DNA of 64,000 nt, from assembly GCA_001414485.1 (NCBI GenBank), contig LLEY01000138.1, forward strand, positions 105,301 to 169,300. The letters are read 5' to 3'. Of this stretch, positions 1-11,849 are shown in pieces. Position numbers and translations under genes: made by a program. This DNA is from Calycina herbarum (Eukaryota; Ascomycota; Leotiomycetes; Helotiales; Pezizellaceae). Within the stretch, counting starts at the first letter, position 1. The number at the start of each line of letters is the position of its first letter. The notes below the pieces were generated by a model, which was given only the letters and a program-made list of their open reading frames with translations, was not told the origin of the DNA and did no database searches.

Positions 1-3000
1 GCATAGAATAGTATAACAAGTGTTATTTCTATTACTAAACTATTATAAGCAAACTATGCTAAGAGTAGCAGTTCTACCTAGTTATCTTACTAGTAGTTTA
101 TATAATAATAAAGGTATATTTTAACTACTTAATTCATCTATTTATTCCCTCTATTTATTTAAGAGTAGAAAGCTATAGAGAGCTTTCTTTTCATACTTAA
201 TCATTCTATAAGAGCGATTTAAAATTTCAAAGTAAAGAGCTTATCTCTATCTAAAAGTATCTCTTCTAGTAGTTTATATCTTAAGACTACTTCCCTAAGA
301 AATATAAATACTAATTCCTTAGCTATACTTAACTTTATATATACTATAAGAATTATATACTTCATAAGTTATTCTATAATAACTAGGATCATATTATATT
401 TAACTCCTATTATTAGGTCTTTAGATTTTAGTAGTTTAATAATAAAATCTATAGATATTAATTTCTAAGGTATTTATAGTATTAGAGTAGTGTTTATCTA
501 TCTATAAGGAGTATAGCAAGAAGCTTTATTCCTAGTATAGGTATTACATTCTACTATTACTTCCTTAACTATCATAGATAACCGATTAACATAGTAGTAT
601 TATCTTATCCTCTAAAGAGTTCTACGAATTCCTTAGTATTTATAAGCAAGTATAATATAGTATTCCTATATAAATTCCTTAGTATACGAGCTAAGAACCT
701 ATAATTTCCCTTTTATATACTAGTTATAACTTTTATATATTCTCTAAATTTTATTTATCTAAATGTTATTTATTACCGCTATCTTATATATAATAGGTAC
801 TAAGTCTCTACTCTTAAGAGTTTTTAAGATCGTAATCTTCTTATACTCCTTATTTCTCTTATATCTAGGTTTCTAGCTAAGAGTATTAGCTTAAGCATTT
901 AACGTTCCTTTTACATATCGAATAATAATATTAAATCCTTCTAATATCTCTAACCATCTAGCTAATCGTCTTATTATAAGTTTCTTAGTTATTGTAAACG
1001 TCTTAAGATTCTCGTAGTTAGATAAAACTATAACTAGGTATTTTACTAGCTATAAATAAATTCTCTAGTATTCTAAAGCTAATACTATAGTAAGTAATTC
1101 CTTATTAAAGATACTATAGTTTTATTATACTAGGTTAAATATTTTTAAATAATATATAATAAGTATAAGTTTTCCCTTATTATTTAGTTATAGATAAATC
1201 ACACCTACTACTATATCTAAGGCGTCTATTTCGATTATACTAGGTTTATCTATATCGAAATTATATAGAATAGGTCTTTTTATAAACTTTACTTTAATTT
1301 TCTAAAAAGCATTCTCCGCCTATTTATTCTATATAAACTTAGCAGCTTTCTTAACTAGTACTAACATTAGTTTAGTAATCTTTATATAGTCTTATATAAA
1401 CAAACAGCAAAAGTTTATAAATCTAAGAAAGGACTATACATCTTTTATATTCTCTAGTAACTTCTAGTTTAAGATATCTTAGATCTTTGCTAGATCTATT
1501 TCTATTTTTTCTAAGCTAAATACTTATCTTAGGAAAAGTGTCTAAGTTACTCTAAACTTATATTTTAAAAGTTTCAACTAAGAGTTTACTTTTATAAGTT
1601 ATTATAAAACTTCTCTAACATATCCTTTATATTCTTCTTCTTTTTCTAAGAAGATTAAGATATTATCTAAGTAATAAATTACTATTACCCTTAGAAGATC
1701 TCCTAAAATATTATTATTTTATCTCTAACATATAGCTAGTATGTTATAGAGTCTAAATAGCATAACTATATATTTATAGAGGCCTAATAGTAAGGTAAAT
1801 ACTATCTTCTATTCGTCTCTGACTTTTATTTATATAAGTCTATAAGTATTTTATTAATCTAATTTTATAAATCGTACTACCTTACTTAACTTATCCTATA
1901 AGTATTAGCTAAGTAGCAGTAGATAAGCGTCCTTAACTATAGTGTAATTTACTTCCTAATAATTAATATATACTCTCCTATCTAGGTCGTCTTTCTTCTT
2001 AATAATAAGTATATTTAAGGTAATTAGTAACTTAGATCTTCTAATATATCTCTTCTTAATACCTTCCTTTATATAACTTTCTATTCTTTATAGGCTTTTC
2101 TAGTTATATAACTAAAGCTTCTACTTTAAGAGGTGATAACCCTCTTTTAATTTAATCTTATAATCCTATAAGCAATGTTCTAGCAAGGCTTATAAGTCTT
2201 CCAGGTTTTTAAACAAAGCCTCGAATTCTCTATACTATATAGGTATTTCGTTATCAGCTTTCTTACTAACCTATAGAAGACTCTAGGTAAGGTGTTCTAG
2301 CGCTTTAGAAGAGGTAGCGCTAACCTCGTTCTAGCCTTAAAGTTATAAACACAATCCCTTATATTTATATTAACTAAAAGTTATTTTCCTATCTTTCTAG
2401 TCGATTTCTAGATTATATTCCTAAATCTATAGTATACTAAGTATTACTTTCTTACTTCCTATTTTAACAATATTAAATTATATATCTAAATAGTGTTCTT
2501 TAATATTAATCTCTATTAGAATAGTTTACTAATTAATAATTCTATCTTAATATATAATATCTGTTCTATTAACTATTCCTAGTCGATATAGTCTTATCTC
2601 TTTAATTAGAACGTTTAGCTTCTCTTAAGCTATTAAGGAAATAAAGTTACTTATTACTCCTAAGTCTATTATAACTTATAACTTCTTCTCTTTTACTTCT
2701 ATAGTTATTACTAACTGTCTTTCTCCTAAAGTAGTGTCTAACTTTGCTTTAATATATTAGACTTCGAAAGATCGATTTTCTTGATTATATTTTTTTCTTT
2801 CTTCGTCTTTATACTATAGAAAGAATCTTACTTTTTCCTTATTAGTATATACTACCTTATATACTAATCTATATTCTATAATTTCTATAGTTTTAGGAAT
2901 TTCTCTTATAAATTATTTTAGTATTTATTTATAGTTATATTAGATCTATTTATAACTAGTTTCTAAAATAGCTTCTATAGACTATAGTTCTCTTATATAT

Positions 3001-5110
3001 AGATAATCCAAAGTAGCTTCTAGTATACTTATCTTTAGTTTTATATAGTAAACCTTAAATATATAGTCTCTTAAATTCTTTTTCTTAATAGCTCTAATCT
3101 AAGACTAAGGAAAGAATTCCACTCTTTCTTTATCTAATAATACTACTTCGTATATCTAATAATATTCTACTATTCTAGTAGGCTCTAGTAATATTCCTTT
3201 AAATTACTTCTATAATAACTAGTCTAAAGTTAGACTTAGTTTATATTATATCTATTATGTTATTATTTCTTAAACTGTTTCTATAAACTATAGTTCTCCT
3301 ACTAATAAATAGTAAATTTCTTCTAGTTCTGTCTTAGCTTATCTAGTTATATTAAATTCCCTTCGCTTCTAGAATAATATACTAAATAGTTATTATAAGT
3401 TATATTTTCTTAATACTAACCTATCCTTTCTAATTAATATAACTATAATATATTACTTAAATTCCTCTAATATAATATCTTTAGATAGTATTCTAAGGAA
3501 AGGGGTTTTAATTCGTCTTATAAATCCTGTTAGAACTTATTATATCTATGTACTAGTTTTATCTAATATATTATATATTTTCTATATATCCTCTACTTTA
3601 AGGTAAGTAGGTTCTTTAATTAGTTAGCGTTTCCGTTCTAGTTCCTTTTCTTTAATAGTTTTTCTTCTAGTAATTAGACTAACTAGGGTTATTATTTTAA
3701 GGTTGTTTCTTATAACTATATACGTTGTTAAGATAGTTAGGTTAACTCCTTGTATTATATAAGAACTCTAGAAATCTGGTTTCTAATTATCGATATATAC
3801 CTATTGATTTCCTTATTTAAAGGTTCTAAGGAAAGCCTAAGTTTCTCTAACTTCTAGGTTTTTATTCTTTATTTTTCCTTCTAAACTAGAAGATAAATCC
3901 AATGTCTCTAAAGAACTAGTTAATAGTAGTAATTTGTATTCTACTTAAAGAGGTTACTTAGATTCTATTACTAATTATATATTATAATATTCCTTAAGAA
4001 GTAGATCCTTATTATTATTAGTATCTTATATTCTACTAATTCCTTTATTATTTTTAATCTAGGTTCTATATCCTTATACTTTAAGCTCTTTATCTATAAG
4101 TTTAATATAATTGGTTAAAGCTACCTATTATTAAATAGTAGTATTGATTTATTTCTTTCTTTTAGAGTCTTTCTTCTTATTATACTTATTTACTCTATAG
4201 CCTAGTTAGCTATAATTATAACATAAGTTCTACTTACGTCGATGATTTTACTCTTTCTAGGAAAGTCCTCCTTTCTTTAGAAAGGTTTTCTTCTATGTAG
4301 TGTTTACCTCCTTACTATATTTGTTAGTATAAGAGTGTTTCTACTTTCTTAACCCTTTACTCTTTTCCTTATACTTAGGGTTACTCTTTTTAAATTTATA
4401 TAGGCGGTTATCTAGCTAGATAACTTCTTTAATTATACTTATAATAGTTAAGAATTATATATTCTACTTAGCTATTTCCTTATAGATATATATCTTTAAT
4501 CCTCTATAAAAGAGTTCTATAAGAGTAATAGTATCCTATCCTAACTTCGTTCTATAACGTTGAAATTTATTAGCGTAATCTATTACTAATCCGGTCTAGT
4601 ATAATTCTAAAAGCTTATATATAGTTGTTTAAATCGTATTAAAGTCCTTAAAGACTTTTCTAATAGTTACTTTAAATCCTCTCTAAGATTTAAATATAAT
4701 CTTAGTTAATTCTATCTTTCTATCTTTATTTTTATTTTTAAAGAAGTCCTCTAAGTATAGCTAGGCCTATTCTAGTACTGATCCCTTAAGGTAGGAGATA
4801 GCAAAGATAGTTTATAAGTTATAATTACCTTTAAACTTATTAGAATTAAAGTTAAAGTAGATGTCTATTTAGAGAAGGAATAAGTCGAGTTCTTTTCGCT
4901 TCCTATAATACATATCTAGTATCTTAACTTTAATTGATTCAAGTGCTTCGACCTTATAAGGCTTAGGGGCGTCTAGTATACTAACATTGTCGTTGTTCCT
5001 AGTTAACTATATACTAGTAAGTGTTCTTCTAGTTATACTTTTAGATATTCCTACAACGTTAACTCGACTAGTATTCAGGCTAGCTGCTGTGGCAGGGGTT
5101 GCTAGAGCTA
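1..5110 (-). pseudogene. decayed gag-pol polyprotein of element A1
   Basis: Reading the minus strand through RIP stops recovers the Gag-Pol order of Ty3/Gypsy elements. The zinc knuckle reads C-Y-N-Y-S-stop-L-G-Y-R, a CCHC box with C, G and H mutated. The protease motif reads VIIDLGVISNFIS, matching the retropepsin D-S/T-G loop. The reverse transcriptase core reads YYLDNILIF, from YLDDILIF. RNase H reads EIDALDIVVGV, followed by NYSIFNKELLTIVLALE, which matches the E-T-D-A-S-D and N-Y-D-x-x-D-K-E-L boxes. Missing catalytic residues and dozens of stops make it a pseudogene. Family assignment rests on these motifs and on the chromodomain seen in copy A2. Confidence 0.85.
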
Positions 5111-5133
5111 TAGTAACTGAACTTCTAAGCAGG

Positions 5134-5569
5134 TACTTAAAGTATAACGAAACTTAAATAAACTTAAATAAAGATGACTAAGTCTTGAAGGTTAGTATAT
5201 AAGTAAGAAGTATAGATATACTAGGTTATTTACTTAGAAGTAAACTCGTTACTTATATTAAAGATATTAAATAAGATAATAAGATTAATAACTAAAGTTA
5301 AGTATAAAGCTCCTATCTAATAGTAGACGTGCTAGTCTTATATAGAACCTTTGTTCCCCTAGGTAGCTAACTCGCTTATTAAGCTGGCGATCTAACGAGC
5401 TGGTTTGCCTAGCGATCCAGCGGTCCGTTACGTGATTATATAATGAAATCCTTAGATCGCTTAGCTAACCTAACCGATCCCTATCTACTATAAGAGTATT
5501 CCGATAGTGCTTAACCTGTCAGGACGCCGCCTGGTCTTCACTCATCACGTGTGCACGTGATTCGTGACA
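5134..5569 (-). repeat. 5' LTR of element A1
   Basis: The left part, from about 5141, matches the LTRs at 10730-11193 and 17035-17499 almost base for base apart from RIP transitions. The right end reads gtgaca, so on the minus strand the LTR starts TGTCAC. The middle (about 5340-5540) diverges from the other two LTRs, including a different U3-like stretch and two CACGTG palindromes near 5547-5560. At about 436 bp it is slightly shorter than the 465-bp copies. Confidence 0.75.
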
Positions 5570-6640
5570 TAGTTATTCGTCTAAAGCGTAATCTACTAAA
5601 GAGAGCTCTATATATAACCTATCTATAAGAGTATAGTCGATCTCTTATAAGCTAGTAGAGAAGACTTCGTTATTACGCTTTTAAAGGTTAAGTTTAAAAG
5701 CAGTAGCTCTAATATAATAGATATTAATAGCAAAGTCTTCTATAGGTTTACAGATGTCTATAAGCGAGCTCACAGCCGCTTTACAGTCTATAACTAAACG
5801 TTTTCCTAAGAAGGATCGACGACGTTGTTAGCAGTTAGGAATAAGAACCTATATTCTATTCTAGGCAGAGACAAGGTCTTACTAAAAGCTTTTATCTAGA
5901 ATTTCCTTAAGAGTGACTAGTAGCGGGGTTTGACGCTAGCTTCGAGACAGTATCGAATAGATTAATATAGGTTCCTCTATAGTATTCTAGTAGAGGTCGC
6001 GGTTCTCTATATCCTCCTAAGCCTAGAGGTCTAGTAGAGAGATAGTTATCGATTCCCTAGTAATAGGTACTAAGTGATTGAATCGACGAACTAGGGAAAG
6101 AGATTCTAGCTACTTAATCTTACGGCTATAGACTACTAACTTTACGTTTACGTCTGTAAGCTATTAACAGCTGATAATAATATCGTGTCTACTAATATTA
6201 GTAATTAGAAAGGGTGTATTAGTAAACTATTATCTGTTAATACTTAGTATTAAGCGAATAACGTAAGTAATCACTAGTCCTTTATGTCTATTAAACCCTG
6301 TAATTAATATTACATATAATAGCTTTTCTATAGCCTATCTATAATATTAACTTAACTAGTTAGCTAAAGCCGTGTTAATAAATAGCTATCTATTCGCTCT
6401 AGTATTAATAAGTCTAGTAGTATTAAAAGTATATCTATTCTTAATTAAAGTATATATAGTTATAAAAGCCTTTCCGCCTATTATACGACTTAGATTAAGA
6501 GGTTAAGATCTAAGTTTATTTTACTCTAAAGAGGAGACTTGCTTTAGAGCTGTTCTTTTCTCGAGTTCTTATAAACGAGTTCCTTATTAGCTAATTCTTC
6601 TCTAGACGCTTATAGTCCGTAGGAGTCTATAAGCGAGTTT
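5570..6640 (-). pseudogene. decayed retropepsin-like start of Pol, element B
   Basis: On the minus strand near 6415-6360 the frame reads RLINTRANR-stop-LFINTALA, which fits the L-I-D-T-G-A-N-G retropepsin motif after RIP. It is followed by GFNRHKGLVITYVIRLIL and NTPFLITNISRHDIIIS, typical of the protease beta-barrel of fungal Gypsy elements. Near the left end it reads FKLNL-stop-KRNNEVFSTSL, the spacer that precedes reverse transcriptase in this family. Coding similarity continues up to position 5570 and then stops at the A1 LTR. Confidence 0.65.
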
Positions 6641-6654
6641 TTAGCGTCTTCTAA

Positions 6655-7840
6655 TAGCTTAATAGCTATAGAGGGTTTTTAAGAAAGAGGGCATTTACTA
6701 GCGTAGTGTCTAGGTTTATTATAATTATAACAGATAACGTCTACTATATCCTAGACAGGAGTCGTACTCTTATAAGTAGGTAAAGGAGTCTTGCGGTCCG
6801 TAACTAGAGAGTAATAGACCAGGCTTTAGATTAGCGGATAACTAATAGTAGTACGTAGAGCTGGAAGTTGGTAAGTTAATCTATAGCTGGTAAAGAAACC
6901 TCTTATAAGTAGGCAGCGGTTGTAGCGAGCTGTAAGGCGTTTCTTAATAGTTACTCTGTCTTAATAGACAGAGTAACAGCGGTTATATAACTAGTTAAAG
7001 GTTACTAGAGTAATTCAGACTAGTAAGATACTTACTTGAAGAGCTAGCGTAAGCTTCTGGTATAAATCTTTAGACTACTTACTTAACAGAATATAAGCCT
7101 TAGTTATAAGGCTTAAGAAGGTTGCTTTAAATATAGTAAAAGTCTCGTCCTCTTATATTAAGAGTTTATAGAAGACCTTACGAGCCTCTACGGCTTTGTT
7201 ACTATTTATAAATAAGGTATCTAGATATATAAGTATATCTATAACGTCTATAAATAAGATAGGAGAACCGAAATCTATCTATAGTTCTAGGTACTCTTAT
7301 ATTACGCCAGAAGTAGCTATAAAGACGAAGGTAAGTTTATCTTATTTGTTCTCGAAGAGGTTCTTTCTTATTTTACTAGCTAGGATAATCTACTAGGCCT
7401 TATATAATAGAGAGATGCTGTTCTTAAGTTTCTCGCTATCTTAGAACTTGCGAGCAGAATTGTTAGAACTAAATCGGGAACAGGAGGAGTCGGTAGTAGC
7501 CTCTTAGAGGGCTTACGTATACTCGTAGCTTAGGAGAGGGTTGTTAGAGTAGTTTATAAGCAACGGGGTTTGGTAGAGTTACGTATATAAAGAGAGGATT
7601 TTAGCCTATAAACGAACGTTTTCGTCTATAGGAGGCTCGCTTATCGTAGAGGAGGCAGGCGAGGGAGGGGCGACTCTAGAGGTGTTATCCGGTTATTAAG
7701 GCTCGGTTTGAGACGAGCTAGTAGGTGTCTTCTCTTTTCTACTACGACTACTTCGAGTATCAGCTATTATATTATCGGAAAGGAAGAAGGAGAAGGTAAG
7801 GAGAGGTTATAAAAAAAGGTTATATAGGCTGTTATAGACA
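6655..7840 (-). pseudogene. decayed Gag of element B with CCHC knuckle
   Basis: The minus-strand frame gives a Gag-like protein. It has a Ser/Pro-rich start (PPSPASSTISEPPIDENV), a helical central part with tracts such as DFGSPILFIDVIDIL, and a terminal zinc knuckle DVICYNYNKPRHYASKCP. In the knuckle one Cys is changed to Tyr and one Gly to Arg; both are C-to-T changes on one strand. The frame is interrupted by TAA/TAG codons in RIP context. Gag binds the RNA genome in virus-like particles; this copy cannot encode a full product. Confidence 0.7.
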
Positions 7841-8006
7841 TGTCTTTTAAGGAGATAAGTCGTTATAGATATAGAGATGCTCGAGGGATCCGTTTATAGG
7901 AAGAGGGGCTGTTATAGGCAGAGGAGAAGGGTTATAATCATATTATTACAAGTATAAGATCTTCTAGCTATTATAAGTATAGAATCTAGTCGATATTATA
8001 ATCCTT

Positions 8007-8273
8007 TGTAGAGAGTAAAAAGGGTTAAGCTTTAAATAATATTACGATCTATATCTAAAGGCAAAGGTATAAGAGTATATATATATATATATTCGAGAAT
8101 TTAAAGCTCTAGTTCTAAGAACGAGGGAATACGGAATATATACCCTACGAAAAAGGGGTATTCCTACTAACTGTAAAGAGCTTTTAATCTCGTTATAAAT
8201 CCGTCCAAGCGTTGCGGCTCTGACGGTCACGTGTAGGACTGAGAATCACGTGTTACGGACCAGCGCCGTAACA
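8007..8273 (-). repeat. putative 5' LTR of element B
   Basis: The segment begins TG at 8007 and ends CA at 8273. On the minus strand it starts TGTTACGGCGCTGG and contains two CACGTG palindromes (near 8228 and 8247). It lies immediately upstream of the family B gag. Only one copy is visible, so the boundaries come from the TG..CA rule and are provisional. The first 260 bp on the minus strand contain a GC-richer, little-mutated segment. Confidence 0.5.
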
Positions 8274-8289
8274 TATACTTCAGTAGATA

Positions 8290-9700
8290 ACAAGGTTATC
8301 TTATAAGCTATTCGCTCTATACCTTTTACTAATATAGCAACTGTCTTAAATAGTAGAGTCGGCGAGCTCCTCTAGTAACAGGTAATCCGTTTCTAAACAA
8401 GAGTCGATTATAAGAGCGCTTTAGTAGAGTTTAAGAGAGTCTAGGAGATCTAAGTATTAGAATTAGCAGTAGAGGGTCTTAGGAGAGTTAGAGTCTATAA
8501 CCTTATATCAAGCTTTAAAAGTACTACTTATAAGTTAAAAGGCACTAGACCAGCTCTATAGAATCTAGCTTAAGCGTTCTAGACCGTTATTAATTCTTTA
8601 TATACTATTATAAAAGCTAAAAAGAACTCTACCTTCGTAATATAGTTAATATAGGCTTTAATAAACGTCTTAATCTGTTAACTATACGCCTACTTTAATA
8701 TACTAAAGTATCTAATATTAAGTAGTTAGGTTATATAAGATAAGTAGAGAGGTAGTCTAAGAGTTATAATATTATATACTTTATAATACTCTTGAAATTC
8801 AGCTGATTTATAACTCTTATATCTATTTAACACTAGTATTTAATATAGACTCTTGATATAACTAGTAGTATATTTATTAAAGTATTTTAACTATTCTAGA
8901 CTCGTCTCGTTATTTATCTATCTATTACTTATTAGTTTAATAACCTAGTCGTATAGAAGGCCGCCGTCTATATACTAATTCGTAAGATAATTCTTCTCTT
9001 AAATAACTAAAAATAGAGGGATATCCTAACCCTTGCTATTAATATAAGCAATTGCTATAGCCTATTCCCGATTACCTAGCTAAACTGTCTTACCTCTGCT
9101 ATATCGATCTATATATATAACAACTATTATAGAGTAAATCACACCTATTATAAAGCCTATTTTATTAAAGTTATAGAAATCGTAATCTAAAACACTGTAT
9201 TTCGCTCTTATATTTTATATAAGTCGGAACCACGTACTAATTAGGTTAAGATCTTCGTATAAGGCTCTTTAGAAGTCGTAAACGCGATTAAAACACGTCT
9301 TTAACCTTAGTTATCGTTATATAAATTAATATACCTAAAGCTTACTAACACGTTTCTCTCTCTACGATTTAAGAATATAATTTACTATATCTTCTACACT
9401 AGCTAGCCAGGGTACAAACCCTCTAGAATCTAAGTTAAGTATATTCTGAAGAATTACTTCCTTCCTAAGTTAAGTTAATTTAATATTTACTAGCCGTCGT
9501 TCTAAGAGAGAAAGTTAGCTGTTTATTCTATAGTAAAGGCTAGTTTTAAAGACTTTATAGATTTTTATAGTAGACTGACAACTAAGCTTTTTAGATAATC
9601 AGATAGCCTTAATAACTAAGATAATTTAAGCTTCTTAAGTTTAAATTTCTATTAGTAGTTATTAAGATAACGTGTATTAAAATAATAAAGTAAGGAAGAT
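8290..9700 (-). pseudogene. decayed Fot1/pogo-type DDE transposase
   Basis: The minus strand reads an N-terminal helix-turn-helix region (IILVIKAI.LSKKLSCQSTI), a CENP-B-like middle (ILNLDSRGFVPWLASVEDIV) and a DDE domain. The domain start reads YSVLDYDFYNFNKIGFIIGV, against the expected YNFDEKGF. It continues DRYSRGKTV, AIAYINSKG, a degraded VLDGHxSH region, and a C-terminal tail ending near 8290. This order is diagnostic of fungal Fot1/pogo transposases. Stops are all TAA/TAG in RIP context. I did not find convincing terminal inverted repeats. It lies between the LTR of element B and the Tc1-like relic. Confidence 0.75.
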
Positions 9701-10049
9701 AGGAAAAGTACGCCAGGTTCTAATATACGCTAGGTTCTAATAAACCACGTTATATAATATTAAATATTAGTATAAGATAGTAGATATATATATAAAGAGT
9801 GTTAGAGAGCGTCCTACTATTGTCTTAGATATTAGAGATTATATATTCTATAGCTTTCTTAAAAGAACGACCTCTTACTTCGATTATATATATAAGCTTC
9901 TTAGAGACGATTATAGAGTACTTATATACCTCCTACTCTCCTCGAATTAATATAATAATAGCTTTAATCCTAATAGCAACTTTTAGAACAGTTATACTCG
10001 GTAGAGAGTATATAAGAGAAGTAGATATTTATAGGAGGAGAAGTAGCTT

Positions 10050-10723
10050 AAGGTAATATAGTTTAGATATAATCCTTTAAATTAATTATATATAATATAA
10101 TCTATTTAATATTATAAAAGCAATTTTTAAAGTGTCTCTTAGCTCTCTTTTTCGCGCTCTCTCCTTTACTTATATATAGTATTTACTCTTATAAAAAGCC
10201 TTTAAAGCTATTATAATTAGAGGAGATATATACTTATTTATAGTATTAATAGATAGAGGTCTTAAGGTCTTTGAAGCTTAATTTAATAGGATTAAATTAA
10301 GGATAATATAGTAGTAAGTACTCTACTATTACCCCTCTCTTCTTATATATTTCTACTACTTATAAGCTTCGGTAGATAGAGTAATTATCTATTATAATTA
10401 TATCTCGATTACTAGGTACTCTATTATACTATAGTAGGATATCTTCCTTTAACTACTTCTTAAATATCTTAGCTATAATCGCTTCTTAGAATATAATAGG
10501 CGATAGCTATCTATTAAGTATATATACTAGTAATACACTCTAAACTCTTAATTGCTTTAACTACCTCTTAGAGTACGCTCTTATTCTAATTAGCGCCTAT
10601 CTATATCGTCGCGTACTAGTAGCCTTATTAGAGGCAGATTCGTTAAGGAATATAAGTCTCTTTCCCTCCTACTCGGCTGATTTATCCCTCTACGCTTATA
10701 TTAATTAAAGATCCTACTAACTT
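10050..10723 (-). pseudogene. C-terminal half of a Tc1/mariner-like transposase
   Basis: The minus strand reads LNESASNKATSTRRYR (matching DESxxNERTGDRxYGW), then AYSKR, then IIIIDNYSIYRS (matching MDNxSIH) and GVIVEYLLLYYP-stop-FNPIKLSFKDLK (matching EYLPPYSPDFNPIE..F..LK). These are the three catalytic blocks of IS630/Tc1/mariner DDE transposases. The N-terminal half is not adjacent; it lies at 17501-17950 on the same strand, beyond element A2. Stops and transitions are RIP-type. Confidence 0.75.
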
Positions 10724-10729
10724 GCGAAG

Positions 10730-11193
10730 TAGTCTAATATAACGAAACTCAAACGAACTAAACGAAGATAACTAAGTCTCGAAGGTTAGTATACAGGTAA
10801 GAAGTATAGACACGATAGATTGTTTACTTAGAAGTGAACTCGTTACTTATATCAAAGATATTAAATAGGATAATAAGATTAATAACTAAAGTTAAGCACG
10901 AAGCTCCTATCTAATAGCAGACGTGCTAGTCCTATATAGAGCTTTTATACCCTCCGGCTACTATAGTCGATCTACCCGACTATAGCCGATATAGTCGACT
11001 CGTCGGCTATATCGCTTACCCTTCCTAGTCACGTAATTATAACCAACTTCTAATAATAAGATCCTAGAATTCCTAAATATTCTTCTATATTACAGATTCC
11101 CTCTTATATTACCTTTCTATTTCCTAGACGTTGTACCTTATTCTATTAGAGCGCTGTCTAGACTACTTATTATATAAAACGTAATTCGTAATA
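10730..11193 (-). repeat. 3' LTR of element A2
   Basis: This is the 464-bp copy of the 17035-17499 LTR. Its terminal TG and CA are mutated to TA and TA. It is more heavily RIP-mutated than its partner: for example gtgaca reads gtaata at the right end, and several CA/TG sites intact in the other LTR read TA here. Immediately to its right is the polypurine tract on the minus strand. Confidence 0.85.
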
Positions 11194-11206
11194 CTATCCC
11201 CTTCTT
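11194..11206 (-). other. polypurine tract of element A2
   Basis: On the minus strand the 13 bases before the 3' LTR read AAGAAGGGGATAG, an uninterrupted purine run apart from one T. Position directly upstream of the 3' LTR is where Ty3/Gypsy elements prime plus-strand DNA synthesis. Its position fixes the start of the 3' LTR. Confidence 0.6.
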
Positions 11207-11269
11207 AGACTAGTATATCTCTATACTTAAGTATAGCCTAAGAAATATCGTTAAAGAGCTGTCGGCCCT

Positions 11270-11840
11270 TCTAGTTTTAATATAAACACTACTTATACTT
11301 CTAAACATAAACGTTAGATTAAACTTATAAAGTATATTAATAAATCAGGTAAAGAGATAGCTTCTTATACTCGATATAAACGTTCTAGGCAAAGATATAT
11401 AGCTATAGCTTCAACTTCAAAGGTTAACAAATATTCTAAGTATATAAGATAGAAGAAATCCTACAACGTTAAGTTACGAAACCGAATACCCTTACTTTCT
11501 AACTAGTTCTTAATCGACTAATAACGACAAAAACTAAGAGACGAAGAAGAATAGGCCTAGTAGTTCTAATAGAAAGTAGCTACTAAGGTTCTTCGTTTAT
11601 AAAAACTTTAGTACTAACTTAATAAGCAAGAACAGTAGCTAATCTAGTCTAGTTTAAATTCTATAGCTAAGCTAGAAGAGAAAGAGAAAGAAGAGAGAAA
11701 AAACAGAGAAAGACAGAAAGAGAAGGAGTATAGAGAGGAAGAGGCTACTAGGCTAGCTACCCTTCCTACCTCTAACCCCGCCCTCGAACTGTCTCTCGAC
11801 CCCGCCTTTCTAGACTTCTTTCCTCCTAATTATAAGATGT
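11270..11840 (+). pseudogene. decayed coiled-coil ORF antisense to element A2
   Basis: On the plus strand, opposite to gag-pol, one frame reads a strongly charged helical tail: KLEEKEKEERKNRERQKEKE, then YREEEATRLATLPTSNPALE and LSLDPAFLDFFPPNYKM before a stop. Further upstream it is Gln/Lys/Leu-rich with TAG codons where CAG would restore Gln. The pattern suggests a coiled-coil protein with an acidic/Pro tail, similar in style to Leu/Arg/Glu-rich proteins annotated near fungal retroelements, but I cannot name the family. It lies between chromodomain and 3' LTR, where some LTR elements carry an extra ORF. It could also be a separate insertion. Confidence 0.5.
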
Positions 11841-11849
11841 AGACAACCC

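Larger units (their letters stand above)
1..5569 (-). mobile_element. Ty3/Gypsy chromovirus copy A1 (partial)
   Basis: This is the 5' part of an LTR retrotransposon on the minus strand, running leftward out of the window. In order from its right end it has a 5' LTR (5134-5569), a gag region, a zinc-knuckle relic (about 4195-4235), an aspartic protease motif (about 2637-2677), reverse transcriptase (about 1660-1675), RNase H (about 1070-1250) and the start of the integrase region. Positions 1 onward match 12446 onward closely, so copy A2 shows what is missing to the left: the rest of integrase, the chromodomain and the 3' LTR. All frames are broken by RIP-type stops, so it is not autonomous. 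Its right end abuts family B pol sequence, so A1 inserted into B. Confidence 0.85.
5570..8273 (-). mobile_element. Ty3/Gypsy family B element, 5' half, interrupted by A1
   Basis: This is a second retrotransposon family on the minus strand, unrelated in sequence to family A. Its 5' LTR is placed at about 8007-8273, followed by gag (about 7800-6650) and the beginning of pol (6640-5570), which stops abruptly at the LTR of A1. Reverse transcriptase and the rest must lie beyond the window on the far side of A1. It is RIP-degraded but less so than A; several zinc-knuckle and protease residues survive. Confidence 0.75.

Noticed and set aside
7196..7396. Open frame of 66 codons on the plus strand in the repeat block
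   Set aside because: It lies antisense within the family B gag relic and consists of RIP-biased codons; it is a shadow.
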